A DNA stretch of 64,000 bases from Flavobacteriales bacterium. GTDB taxonomy: Bacteria > Bacteroidota > Bacteroidia > NS11-12g > UBA9320. The number at the start of each line of letters is the position of its first letter. Position 1 is the first letter of the stretch. This document shows, in pieces, positions 53,501 through 61,493 of the stretch. The notes under the pieces were generated by a model. The model searched no databases and was not told the DNA's origin. It saw nothing but the letters and a program-made list of their open reading frames with translations. The stretch lies in NCBI GenBank assembly GCA_020635455.1, contig JACJZT010000002.1, positions 496,001-560,000 of the forward strand, in the 5' to 3' direction. A program made the position numbers and the translations under genes.

Positions 53501-55984
53501 ATCGGTAATTATACCGCACGCTTGATCGTAACCAACAGTTTCTGCAATTTTAAAGATACAGCCAGTGAAGATTTCGAAATAAAAGGTATCGAATATTACA
53601 CTCCCGATTCTTCAGGATCCGGAGGTGATGCAAGCATTACCTTTTTTGGAGGTGGTCTTGATACTTCAACCACAGTTTATCTGAGCAAAGGAGGAACCGA
53701 TTTCTCCCCCGTAGTGAAATTTACCAATGCAAAACATACGCAACTCGAAGCAATTTTCGATCTGCATTTAATTGATGAAGGTCTCTATGATCTGAGCATA
53801 CAAATTCCGGGAGAACCTCTTACCGTTTATAAAAACGGGTTTAAAGTTGACAAATTCAGATATCCTTATACATGGTCAGAAGTAGTGGCTCCAAGCAGAT
53901 GGAGGATCAACGTTGATAACAAGTTTAAATTGATGGTTGGTAATAAAGGAAATGTAAGTGCTGCAGGTGTTCTGGTGGCACTGGCATGGCCAAAGACCCT
54001 AGATTTGAAATTCGACACAAAATTCTTCAAACCTCCGGCCAGCGGCAAGTACACCATTGATATAGACGGAAAGAATTACACCTTTGATTATAAGGATATT
54101 CAAAGGTATTATGCAGATACTTTTGTTACAACCACTGCAATCGATTCGCTCAATGGCAAAGCTTTTGACGGGTATATCCGTATTCTGATGATCCCTAGGA
54201 TAGGTGCGGGAACAACCTTTGAAATACCACTCATTGCCAGAGCAACGAAATCCACTTCTCAAAATTTCGTTACCTACACCTTTAAGCCAAACTTATTCGG
54301 ATCTTGTGGAAGTGGTTCATGGGCCGATGCTTCTGAAAACATTGCCATTGAGGCCTTAGATTTGCTTGATATGGGTGTAAGCGCATCTCCGGCACTGGAA
54401 AAGTCGCCGGTAGGTTTACTGGTAAAAGCCACCAAAGGAACTACCAAACACATGGCTAACCTTGGCCAGGCAATGGGGGCCTTTTACAATTATGCAACCG
54501 GTGTAACACCGGATATTTATTCATCCTTACCTGCAGACTATATGCAAAATGTATCTGCCGGGAATGCCCAGGTTGGTTCTGCAGTTCTTGATTTTGCAAT
54601 TGATAAAGCCGCAGGAAAGGCAATGGACAATGCATTTATGGGTCAAACAAACCGTTTGAACAAACATATCGCTACTCCCGGAGCAACCTCAAAATCGATT
54701 GAATTTGCCATCGACAACATCAACGACATCAACGATCTGCGCCAGATGATGCGCGATATGTACAAAGGAGCAAAAGATCTAAAAACTCTGAATGACAAAC
54801 TGAACCGCCTTGGTGAACTTTTGAAAGACTGTCCGGAACTTAAAAAGCAGTACGATGAACTTAAAGATCAGCTAAACAAGGACATGGAAATAAGAAATCC
54901 TAAAGAAACCAAGACCAATTCGGTAACTTCCATGGACCCGAATGCAATTTACGGCCCTGCAGGAGTTGATAACACCCAGTTCATTAACAGTGGCGACCGG
55001 CAACCCTTCCTGGTTACTTTTGAGAATGTGGATACGGCCAAAGCCGCAGCACAAATCGTTTTGGTAAGAGATACCCTAGACAAAACAAAATTCGATCTCG
55101 GCACTTTTGAATTCGTTGATTATACGGTTGGGGTCCGAACCTTCAACATTCCAAAAGGCCGAAAGGAATTTGTACTTGAAGACAGTTTGAGCCCTGACAT
55201 GCATGTAAGGGTCAATGGAGAACTGGACAGTAGTAACGGAGTAATCACCATTCAAATGACGGCAATTGATCCATTAACCGGAGATTTGCCTGTATTTGAA
55301 GGATTTTTACCACCAAACGTAAATAAACCGGAAGGCGAAGGTTCATTCTCCTATACCATTTTGCCGAAACTTCCCTTAAACGATGGAACTGTGTTCAGAA
55401 ACAGAGCAAGCATAGTTTTTGATTCGAATGAACCCATCATGACCAATACCTGGGAAAACATACTTGATATCAACCCTCCCACAAGTTCTGTTACAGCAAC
55501 CGTAAACGATACAACGAATATAATTACACTGCGGTTCACAGGTAGCGATGCCACCTCCGGAGTAGGGTTTTACAACCTTTATGTAAATGTTGATGACAAA
55601 GAATGGCTGGCTTTCGGGGGGTCACACGGAGAAGATCTTGAACTGACGGGAGAACCCGGTAAAACTTACGGGTTCTATTCCGTAGCCAACGATAAGGTAG
55701 GAAACGTTGAATCGAAAATGGCCATGGAAGAATCGAGGATCGTTATGAAACCGGCGGCGGGCAAAAAACTTGTGATCAGACCCAATCCGGGAGATGATGT
55801 AATTAACATTGACGGGATGAGAGCCTATGAGGAATACAGAATTAGTGACCTAATGGGAAGGATCATTCTTAAGGAAAGCATAAGCAATTCAGACAGCATC
55901 GATGTAAGCATGCTGAAGTCTGGGATTTACATCGTTACCGTTTATGGAAGCGATAAACAATCCATGAAGCTGATGAAACGTTAA
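50525..55984 (+). CDS. Giant T9SS surface protein with seven tandem EPNN-type repeats
   Basis: An 1819-residue protein with signal peptide (LCLMILLCTVIAYGQ). Residues 24 to about 950 hold seven copies of a 133-residue module. Each opens with EPNN and contains DYY, DGT, then TGYxYxYxxDxRxxGGQI, then a DT(I/L) strand and RxxxxxxF; this fits a pre-peptidase C-terminal-like beta-sandwich. A PKD domain (about 955-1020, DFTWDFGDGTKS), an IPT-like domain (about 1030-1110), helical segments (about 1280-1430), a block with SMDPNAIYGPAG and FINSGDRQPFLVTFENVD, an Ig-like domain and a type A sorting domain (IRPNPGDDVINIDG) follow. Probably an adhesin-like stalk. Neighbour of the exported CHAT protease. 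Confidence 0.88.
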   Translation: MKNILCLMILLCTVIAYGQKQESEPNNSFNTANFVPSDSSLSGSVNNTTDVYDYLRISTSNDGTVTLILSAKNTGVSTGYAYLYGYDSRKNGGQILAKYVANSSTVGIGVTVYDTINLYGMQRDSLYFRIEASTSFAYNFKYILNDISTNDSEPNNGFAEALPILENDLKQGHIGYYSGGGFDVSDYYRTVLKKDGTVILYIEGTNTSSQTGYMYLYSFDGRRNGGQILSKYVANNSTVGGFKTVYDTILLFGKAVDTLYFRLDGIKSFKYKIHYEIIDTSLNDAEPNNDFDEAITLNTGEIKVGHISYVASGAPDYYDYYRITPAKDGTIRLLLGGTNLGGGTGYMYFYGFDSRRNGGQILSKYVANNSTVNNYQNITDTIYLFGRAKDTLFFRLEANRSFKYSIQYEILDTSLNDPEPNNTFNTAISISHLEEKVGHVGYVSGGVSDVSDYYRSWSPKDGTVRLILSGTNLGGKTGYMYVYGFDGRKNGGQILSKYVANSSTVQHNQTVYDTIYLFGRASDTLYFRIDASTAFKYKIRYELIDTSQNDAEPNNTFAEAISIQHKELKVGHVGYIASGVNDASDYYKTVSPFDGTMRIIINGLNVGGQTGYMYIYAFDQRKNGGQILARYIDNNSTVAAYTTVTDTIYLFGRAVDTVYFRVDANKAFQYSIKYEILDSSKNDSEPNNTFDNAIDMVQFTKYSGHTGYFSAGVADAIDYYRMVLPDDGTVKINIQGINKGGGTGYMYVYGYDSRKGAGQIYARYLNNSSTIANDGVINDSIYFFCRGKDTVYLRIESNRAFQYQLVYQMIQQSPKDNEPNNTFSQSTNINVQNKYNGHLKYSFGTYLDDDDYYKIVIPPKGSLSLAINASNTGGGNGYLYLYMYDKRRAGGQIYANYVAKTSTVGAGQTIIDTIQLPCLTSDTVYLRFVSSSCFSYSFNTWFVDRQPVASTENERLGNTVGFRPKLFNATDFTWDFGDGTKSTLKFPLKTYGIGNYTARLIVTNSFCNFKDTASEDFEIKGIEYYTPDSSGSGGDASITFFGGGLDTSTTVYLSKGGTDFSPVVKFTNAKHTQLEAIFDLHLIDEGLYDLSIQIPGEPLTVYKNGFKVDKFRYPYTWSEVVAPSRWRINVDNKFKLMVGNKGNVSAAGVLVALAWPKTLDLKFDTKFFKPPASGKYTIDIDGKNYTFDYKDIQRYYADTFVTTTAIDSLNGKAFDGYIRILMIPRIGAGTTFEIPLIARATKSTSQNFVTYTFKPNLFGSCGSGSWADASENIAIEALDLLDMGVSASPALEKSPVGLLVKATKGTTKHMANLGQAMGAFYNYATGVTPDIYSSLPADYMQNVSAGNAQVGSAVLDFAIDKAAGKAMDNAFMGQTNRLNKHIATPGATSKSIEFAIDNINDINDLRQMMRDMYKGAKDLKTLNDKLNRLGELLKDCPELKKQYDELKDQLNKDMEIRNPKETKTNSVTSMDPNAIYGPAGVDNTQFINSGDRQPFLVTFENVDTAKAAAQIVLVRDTLDKTKFDLGTFEFVDYTVGVRTFNIPKGRKEFVLEDSLSPDMHVRVNGELDSSNGVITIQMTAIDPLTGDLPVFEGFLPPNVNKPEGEGSFSYTILPKLPLNDGTVFRNRASIVFDSNEPIMTNTWENILDINPPTSSVTATVNDTTNIITLRFTGSDATSGVGFYNLYVNVDDKEWLAFGGSHGEDLELTGEPGKTYGFYSVANDKVGNVESKMAMEESRIVMKPAAGKKLVIRPNPGDDVINIDGMRAYEEYRISDLMGRIILKESISNSDSIDVSMLKSGIYIVTVYGSDKQSMKLMKR
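50594..53374 (+). repeat. Seven in-frame tandem repeats, 399-bp unit
   Basis: The EPNN codons start at 50594, 50981, 51380, 51779, 52178, 52577 and 52976. The first interval is 387 bp and all later ones are exactly 399 bp (133 codons). Units 2 to 5 are the most alike and unit 7 the most divergent, by eye. Confidence 0.9.
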
Positions 55985-56030
55985 GAATTAAAATGCGTTA
56001 AACCAGTTTCTTACTTCATCGTTTGGAGAA

Positions 56031-58157
56031 TTATTGAGCGCCCAGCTCATCCAGTAAGCGATTGGTATTACCGACGTTTTTCATTACATACAATACAAAA
56101 CGTATGTCAACCCCGATGGATCTGCTGTATTCCTCATTCCATGCATAATCGTTTATGGTTGCGGTATAGGCTCTGTCGAAATTCACACCAATAAGCTTAC
56201 CGTCTGCATCCAGGATGGGGCTTCCTGAGTTACCACCGGTTGTATCCATGTTGTACAACATGCCTACTACAACATCGTTCTTTGCGGGGTCCTTAAGATT
56301 GTCGGAAGCTTCAGCGGTTTTATAGATCTTAATAATGTTATCTTCGAGCTTATAATCCGGATCTGTATTGGCTTTTTCCAAAATACCTTTTAGATAGGTA
56401 AACGGATGATTGTAAACCGCATCTTCAGGACTGTACCCTTTAATGTAACCATACGTTAATCGCAGGGTAGCATTCGCATCCGGAATAAAGGTATTGTCGT
56501 AATAATTCATTTTTATTTCGGTAAATAATGGCATCAAAGCATTAATGATATCGTTGCGGTCGGATAATTCCTGAAAATAGATATTTGCCTCATCACTCAC
56601 TTTTTGGGCAAACTTCATCATGGCCTCTTTTTGACCGAAGAATTTATACATATCGTTCTTTATTAACTCTCCCGTTGCGACGTTGTCTTTTAATTTTGAA
56701 GACCTGTATAGTTTTTGAACAAACTTTTCTATGGCTTGTTCATGATTGCCTTTTCCGGTGATGTCTTTTAAAAACAAGGGCTGAACATCTTCCGGCAATC
56801 GATCTAGTTGAAGTAAAAGCTGCAATAAATAATCCTGATCCATTTCAGGGTCATAGATCCTGTAAGATTTAAAAAAATCACTGATTATTTCATCCTTATT
56901 CGAGTGAAGATTGGCCATTTTGGCTTCCTTGCCCTTAATGTTTGTAAGTTCTTTATTTCGGTTGTTTATGAAATTGGCTGCAAAAAATACTGAAACGGAA
57001 CGATACATTTCCTTTAGGATCAAATCTCTGCGGGCATACTTTAAATTAAGATCGTAGGCCGAATCAATGCTTGGAATGACTTTGGAATATTTTTTGGCAA
57101 AAACCGGATTCTGAGAAACGAACTTTTTTAGTTTTTCATTTTCTTCATATTTTTCTTTGATGACGTTGGTGCGTGTTAAACCCTGTATTTTACCCTTAAA
57201 ATTTTTCGAAGTATTGGCTAATCTTTTTATGTAACTTGCTACAAGAATGTTTCTGGCTTCATCCTTACCGGCCCATTTTTGTAATGAACTTATCTGGTAT
57301 TCGTACCAGTCCGCTATAAATGGCAAAGTATGCATTTTCTGATATTCGAGAAACTTATAGGGCTGATGCCGATACGTTCTTCCGGGATATCCTAGAATAA
57401 ATGCGAAATCGTTCTCCTTTACGCCGTTAAAATTGATTTCAAGGTGTTTTTTGGGTTTGTAAGGTTCGTTGTTTTCGTAGGCTCTCACAAATGAAAAATC
57501 TGCATTATGTCGTGGCCAGACCCAATTGTCGGTTTCACCTCCAAATTCACCTACGGTTCGGGGCGGTACATACACCAAACGAATGTCATTCAGCACTTTA
57601 TATCTGAAAAGTGTATAGATCTTGCCCGTAGACATTTCTGAGATCTCCAGGGTCAGCTGAGGATGTTTCTCCGTTTCTTCCTTAATGATGGCCACGCCAT
57701 TGGCCTTAATGATCTCACTTTTCTCGAAAAAGCTCATTTCATCCCTTACACCTTTTAATACCCTTTCACTAACATCGGCATAGGATTGGGTGATCTTGCA
57801 GGTCATTCTGGTTTTTATCTCACTTGCATTATCCGGAGCATAAAAACCATTGTCAATGTAATTGTTTTCGGGAGTACTTGCAGCAGCGGCGGCGCCAAAG
57901 GCACAATGGTGATTGGTAATGATCAAACCTTCATCGCTGACAAAGGAACCTGTACATCCGTCAATTCTTACCAGTGCATCAATCAAACCGATGCCACCCG
58001 GATTGTAGACTTCTGATACCGGAATCTTAAGACCGGCCTTATTCAGGCCAATGGTACTTATCTGACTGAGCAAATACATTCCCTCATCGGGATTGCCCGG
58101 TTTGAAAGACAGCAACAGGAATACAGCGCTAAGTAAAATGGTTTTTATAATTTTCAT
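56031..58157 (-). CDS. S46 family dipeptidyl-peptidase (DPP11-type specificity predicted)
   Basis: A 708-residue protein with a signal peptide (ILLSAVFLLLSF). The chymotrypsin-like halves flank a helical insert. The catalytic His lies in IITNHHCAFG (His83/84), the serine in TTGGNSGSPI (Ser644), and GETDNWVWPRHNADF carries the conserved acidic region. In characterised S46 enzymes the residue 18 after the serine sets specificity: Gly in DPP7 (hydrophobic P1), Arg in DPP11 (Asp/Glu P1). Here it is Arg662 (VNFDRAY), so acidic P1 is predicted. Periplasmic. It lies 25 bp after the MlaF-like gene on the same strand. Confidence 0.93.
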   Translation of the reverse strand: MKIIKTILLSAVFLLLSFKPGNPDEGMYLLSQISTIGLNKAGLKIPVSEVYNPGGIGLIDALVRIDGCTGSFVSDEGLIITNHHCAFGAAAAASTPENNYIDNGFYAPDNASEIKTRMTCKITQSYADVSERVLKGVRDEMSFFEKSEIIKANGVAIIKEETEKHPQLTLEISEMSTGKIYTLFRYKVLNDIRLVYVPPRTVGEFGGETDNWVWPRHNADFSFVRAYENNEPYKPKKHLEINFNGVKENDFAFILGYPGRTYRHQPYKFLEYQKMHTLPFIADWYEYQISSLQKWAGKDEARNILVASYIKRLANTSKNFKGKIQGLTRTNVIKEKYEENEKLKKFVSQNPVFAKKYSKVIPSIDSAYDLNLKYARRDLILKEMYRSVSVFFAANFINNRNKELTNIKGKEAKMANLHSNKDEIISDFFKSYRIYDPEMDQDYLLQLLLQLDRLPEDVQPLFLKDITGKGNHEQAIEKFVQKLYRSSKLKDNVATGELIKNDMYKFFGQKEAMMKFAQKVSDEANIYFQELSDRNDIINALMPLFTEIKMNYYDNTFIPDANATLRLTYGYIKGYSPEDAVYNHPFTYLKGILEKANTDPDYKLEDNIIKIYKTAEASDNLKDPAKNDVVVGMLYNMDTTGGNSGSPILDADGKLIGVNFDRAYTATINDYAWNEEYSRSIGVDIRFVLYVMKNVGNTNRLLDELGAQ

Positions 58158-58182
58158 AATGCTTAATTAAATTCGGATCGGA

Positions 58183-58914
58183 CTATTCTATGTAAGAGGC
58201 TTTCAGAAATTCCTGTAATTCCTTAACACCGGATTTACGTACTTCTGATTTGGTGCCTTCCCACCATTTCTGACCATCATAAATAAATATGATCTTATCA
58301 CCTATGTCAAAAACCGTTTTCATATCATGAGTATTGATAACGGTGGTCATGTTGAAGTCTTCAGTAATTTCAAGGATAAGATCATCGATAACCCTGGAAG
58401 TGATTGGATCCAGGCCGGAATTTGGTTCATCACAAAAAAGGTATTTTATGTCGAGAGCAATGGCTCTGGCAATACCTACCCTTTTTTTCATTCCACCGCT
58501 AATTTCGGAAGGGAACTTGTGATTAATGTTTTCAAGATGGACCCTCTGAAGACAAAAATTCACCCTTTCGAGCCGTTCTTCCTTGCTCATTTGAGTAAAC
58601 ATTTTCAGAGGAAAATCAATGTTGTCCTGCACACTCGAAGAATTGAATAGCGCTGATCCCTGAAACAACATACCAATGTCTCTGCGGATCTCCTTGGTGG
58701 CCATGTAATCGTTATAATCAAGCACACGGTTGTTGTAAGCAATGCTACCGCTGTCGATGTTCATCAAGCCCACCATCGAGCGCATTAAAACACTTTTACC
58801 CGAACCTGAAGAACCAATTACAAGGTTAATTTTACCGGCATCAAATATGGTGCTGATGCCTTTAAGGACCTTTTTTTCACCAAACGATTTTACCACATCT
58901 TTTAATTCTATCAT
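58183..58914 (-). CDS. ABC transporter ATP-binding protein, MlaF-like
   Basis: A 243-residue ATPase with Walker A GSSGSGKS (34-41), Q-loop LFQGSALF, signature SEISGGMKKRVGIARAIA, Walker B YLFCDEPNSGLDP and H-loop VINTHDM. The SGGMKKR signature and the position after an MlaE-type permease mark the Mla family, which moves phospholipids between the inner and outer membranes. It starts 3 bp after the permease stop. An mlaD-type substrate-binding gene is not adjacent: the next gene on this strand is the S46 peptidase. Confidence 0.92.
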   Translation of the reverse strand: MIELKDVVKSFGEKKVLKGISTIFDAGKINLVIGSSGSGKSVLMRSMVGLMNIDSGSIAYNNRVLDYNDYMATKEIRRDIGMLFQGSALFNSSSVQDNIDFPLKMFTQMSKEERLERVNFCLQRVHLENINHKFPSEISGGMKKRVGIARAIALDIKYLFCDEPNSGLDPITSRVIDDLILEITEDFNMTTVINTHDMKTVFDIGDKIIFIYDGQKWWEGTKSEVRKSGVKELQEFLKASYIE

Positions 58915-58917
58915 ACC

Positions 58918-59673
58918 TTACAACAACAATTCGGCAAGTAAATAATCGGATAAAAGGATCAAAACGGAGCTGTAAACAACCGCTTTGGTTGAACTGGCAC
59001 CGACTTCGAGAGCACCACCGCGGGTAATGAAGCCATGAAAGGATGAAACCGAAGTAATGACGAATCCATAGGTAAAGGCTTTAATCAAGGAAAACTGAAG
59101 GGTAAAAAGATCAAAGGTAAGTCTGGCACCCTGTATGAATTCATTAGCTGTCAGAACTCCGGAATAATGTCCGGCAACAATACCTCCCAATTCACTGAGA
59201 AAAATGGAAATGATCACCAGCATCGGGATCATGATAATTCCGGCAATGATCTTTGGTAAGGCCAGAAATGCCGCTGAATTGATGCCCATCACTTCGAGGG
59301 CGTCGATCTCTTCATTAATGCGCATGGTACCAATTTCGGATGCTATATGAGAACCAACCTTTCCTGCAAGAACCAAACAAGTGATCGTTGGTGCAAGTTC
59401 AAGTATGGTGGAATCACTAACCACGGTCCCAATGGTTGATTTTGGGATCATGGGCGTAACAAGCTGATAGGCCGTTTGAACCGTGGTAACCGCCCCCTGA
59501 AAAATGGAGATCAGTATAACAATCGGCAAAGAACCAATGCCGATCGCAACCATTTCAGTAAAGGTACGTTCAACATAAATGGTAAACTTTTCCGGCTTTG
59601 AAAACATGCTTTTCAAAAAAAGAAGATACCTGCCGAAATGATAGAAAAAGCTCAAAATCTTATTGAATTGCAA
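58918..59673 (-). CDS. ABC transporter permease, MlaE family
   Basis: A 251-residue permease with about five or six helices. Family motifs ALEVMGIN and TRGGALEVGASSTKAVVYS are clear, and YLLFLKSMFSKPEKF is the typical N-terminal part. The apparent start is TTG 59673; the next ATG in frame (MFSKPEKF) would cut into the conserved N-terminus. It pairs with the ATPase 3 bp downstream in lipid transport. Upstream on its strand lie the structured intergenic element and the toxin-antitoxin genes. Confidence 0.9.
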   Translation of the reverse strand: MQFNKILSFFYHFGRYLLFLKSMFSKPEKFTIYVERTFTEMVAIGIGSLPIVILISIFQGAVTTVQTAYQLVTPMIPKSTIGTVVSDSTILELAPTITCLVLAGKVGSHIASEIGTMRINEEIDALEVMGINSAAFLALPKIIAGIIMIPMLVIISIFLSELGGIVAGHYSGVLTANEFIQGARLTFDLFTLQFSLIKAFTYGFVITSVSSFHGFITRGGALEVGASSTKAVVYSSVLILLSDYLLAELLL

Positions 59674-59784
59674 TATTAACTAAAAAACCCATACCCTTAA
59701 ATTCATATTGCACCGGATTAATATAAAAACGACCGGTAATGAAAAAAATTAGGCAGGATGTAAAAAGAAATTTAATTCATTCGA

Positions 59785-59910
59785 CTTGCGGGCTTGTGCA
59801 GTGCGTTTTCAAAGACGCAAGTTTTGGCTTTAGACAAATGCACATTGGCTGAATACGGTTACTAATACGTAATTTAGTATTGCACAACGGAGCGCTGTTA
59901 GCAGATGTAT
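59785..59910 (-). repeat. Structured intergenic element after the toxin gene
   Basis: About 125 bases with nested inverted repeats: TTGTGCA near 59794 with TGCACAA at 59881-59887; TGCGT/ACGCA in the first third; TACTAA/TTAGTA (59860-59865, 59874-59879). It ends CGGAGCGCTGTTAGCAGATG. It lies directly downstream of the toxin-antitoxin pair, in the position an attC recombination site has in a gene cassette, but the GTTAGCA box does not fit the GTTRRRY rule strictly and there is no integrase in the window. I call it a structured repeat only. Confidence 0.4.
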
Positions 59911-59928
59911 AATAGTTTCATAGAAGGA

Positions 59929-60186
59929 CTAATCGTAATGAAATCTGCACTTTGCAATAAGAATTTCATCGTCACGAACTTTATATATTAAACGGTGCTC
60001 ATTATTTATTCTACGGGACCAAAAGCCTTTGAACTTATACTTTAATGGTTCCGGCTTACCAACACCTGAAAAAGGGTTTCTGGAAATATCTTTTAACAAT
60101 TCATTGATTCTTGCCATCATTTTCTTGTCGGTCTTTTGCCAATACAAATAATCTTCCCAGGATTCGTCAACGAAGATGTATTTCAT
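59929..60186 (-). CDS. yoeB: YoeB/Txe family mRNA-interferase toxin
   Basis: An 85-residue RelE-fold toxin that cuts mRNA at the ribosome. YoeB hallmarks are visible: WEDYLYWQKTDKK, ISRNPFSGVGKPEPLK (conserved Gly-Lys-Pro-Glu), WSRRINNEHRLIYKV and the C-terminal catalytic CRFHYD (His, Tyr). Length is standard. The start ATG overlaps the antitoxin stop by four bases (ATGA at 60186-60183), so translation is coupled and the antitoxin is made first. Confidence 0.95.
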   Translation of the reverse strand: MKYIFVDESWEDYLYWQKTDKKMMARINELLKDISRNPFSGVGKPEPLKYKFKGFWSRRINNEHRLIYKVRDDEILIAKCRFHYD

Positions 60187-60437
60187 TCTTCAATAAGGTT
60201 TTTTTCAAATGAGTTTCCTTTAGAAAGTTTTTCAATGGCCGAATCCAACCTGGTTTCATTTGCCTTAGAAGATAGCTCATGATTGGTTGCAAGCAGAGAA
60301 TTGTATTCTACTAATGACATAATAACGACACCGTTGTCCTTACCTCTATTGATAATTAACGTTTCAAAATTCTGAGAAACCCGGTCAAAATATTTCTTAA
60401 TGTCCTTTCTGAAATCAGAGATTGTGGTTGTTAACAT
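60183..60437 (-). CDS. yefM: YefM/Phd family antitoxin
   Basis: An 84-residue antitoxin. The N-terminal DNA-binding fold shows MLTTTISDFRKDIKKYFDRVSQ, then ETLIINRGKDNGVVIMSLVEYNSL, the standard Phd/YefM pattern; the acidic C-terminal tail would wrap the toxin. Complexed with the toxin it represses its own operon. Upstream of its ATG lie three GTACAA boxes phased at 12 bp, which match the known YefM operator design. Confidence 0.94.
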   Translation of the reverse strand: MLTTTISDFRKDIKKYFDRVSQNFETLIINRGKDNGVVIMSLVEYNSLLATNHELSSKANETRLDSAIEKLSKGNSFEKNLIEE

Positions 60438-60439
60438 AA

Positions 60440-60471
60440 TTGTACAAACTTAAGTACAAATATAGGTACAA
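60440..60471 (-). promoter_or_regulatory. YefM-type operator: three GTACA boxes at 12-bp spacing
   Basis: TTGTACAA (60440-60447, a perfect palindrome), AGTACAA (60453-60459) and GGTACAA (60465-60471). GTACAA starts at 60442, 60454 and 60466, exactly 12 bp apart, immediately upstream of the antitoxin ATG at 60437. Confidence 0.8.
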
Positions 60472-60628
60472 TTATTTTTAAAACCGGGACAATATAAAAG
60501 TTTGCTCCTTGCCTTGAGAATGTTGAAAACATCTTGTTGCAATCTTAATACTCTCAGGAAATATTAATACAATTTGGTATACATAAACGCTTGTTCGTAA
60601 ATTCGCCATGCAAAGAAGACATAACAAT

Positions 60629-61333
60629 ATGGCAAAAGTATTAATTACAGGTGGATCAAAAGGCATGGGCAGAAGCATGGTGGAACTGTTTGCAAAAAAC
60701 GGAAATGAAGTAGCCACCTGTTCCCGAAACCTTAAAGACCTTGAAGATCTGAAAAAGGATATTTTTAACAAGTACCAGAACCGAAACATTTACATTGACA
60801 CCCTTGAAGCTACCTCAAAAGAAGATGTGCAGAGATTTGGTAAGAAAGTCCTTTTGGAATTCGGCTGTCCGGATATTCTGGTAAACAATACCGGTATTTT
60901 TTTAACCGGGCAGATCCATAATGAAGAAGACGGTTTGTTTGAAAAACAAATGAATACAAATCTTGCTTCTTCTTATCATTTAACCCGGGTATTTCTCAAT
61001 GATTTTATGAAGAGACGAAGCGGCTATATTTTTAACATATGCAGTATTGCAAGCATTACGGCTTATGCAGGTGGTGGAACCTATACCATGAGTAAATTTG
61101 CGATGCTTGCCTTTTCTAAGGTTTTAAGAGAAGAACTTATGGATTTTAACGTTCGGGTCACGGCAGTTTTGCCCGGTGCCACAAGAACCTCAAGCTGGGA
61201 TGGTACGGAACATCCGGTTGAAAGATTTATACAACCGGAAGACATCGCAAAATTGATCTACGATTTTGCAAACTCACCCGAAACCATGGTCGTGGAAGAA
61301 GTGATCGTTCGACCTCTGAAAGGAGACATTTAA
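60629..61333 (+). CDS. Short-chain dehydrogenase/reductase
   Basis: A 234-residue classical SDR. I prefer ATG 60629 (MAKVLITGG) over the in-frame ATG at 60608, since the cofactor motif normally begins within ten residues. TGGSKGMGRS binds NAD(P); NNTGIF is the NAG-like motif; the active site is Ser in CSIAS with Tyr-xxx-Lys in YTMSK. The residues after the second strand (CSRNLKD) suggest NADPH. Substrate not predictable. A partial promoter (TTTG at 60573, TAAATTCG at 60598) precedes it. Confidence 0.9.
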   Translation: MAKVLITGGSKGMGRSMVELFAKNGNEVATCSRNLKDLEDLKKDIFNKYQNRNIYIDTLEATSKEDVQRFGKKVLLEFGCPDILVNNTGIFLTGQIHNEEDGLFEKQMNTNLASSYHLTRVFLNDFMKRRSGYIFNICSIASITAYAGGGTYTMSKFAMLAFSKVLREELMDFNVRVTAVLPGATRTSSWDGTEHPVERFIQPEDIAKLIYDFANSPETMVVEEVIVRPLKGDI

Positions 61334-61471
61334 GATGGAATGAAAGTTCAGTTTAGGTCACCCACAAGTCAGAATCAGAGCCTTAAACACATATCTGACG
61401 CTGCTTTTACAGCCATCTTGCGTTAATATAACACGCCTTAATTTTTCATTATTTTAATTTAAAAAAAATCA

Positions 61472-61479
61472 TATTTTTG
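61472..61479 (+). promoter_or_regulatory. -7 element (TATTTTTG) for the gene at 61494
   Basis: A perfect TAnnTTTG 14 bases before ATG 61494. Confidence 0.5.
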
Positions 61480-61493
61480 CAGCATTAAACATA

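Noticed and set aside
59785..59910. Definite integron attC site
   Set aside because: The recombination box does not meet the GTTRRRY rule, there is no matching second site and no integrase; kept only as a structured repeat.
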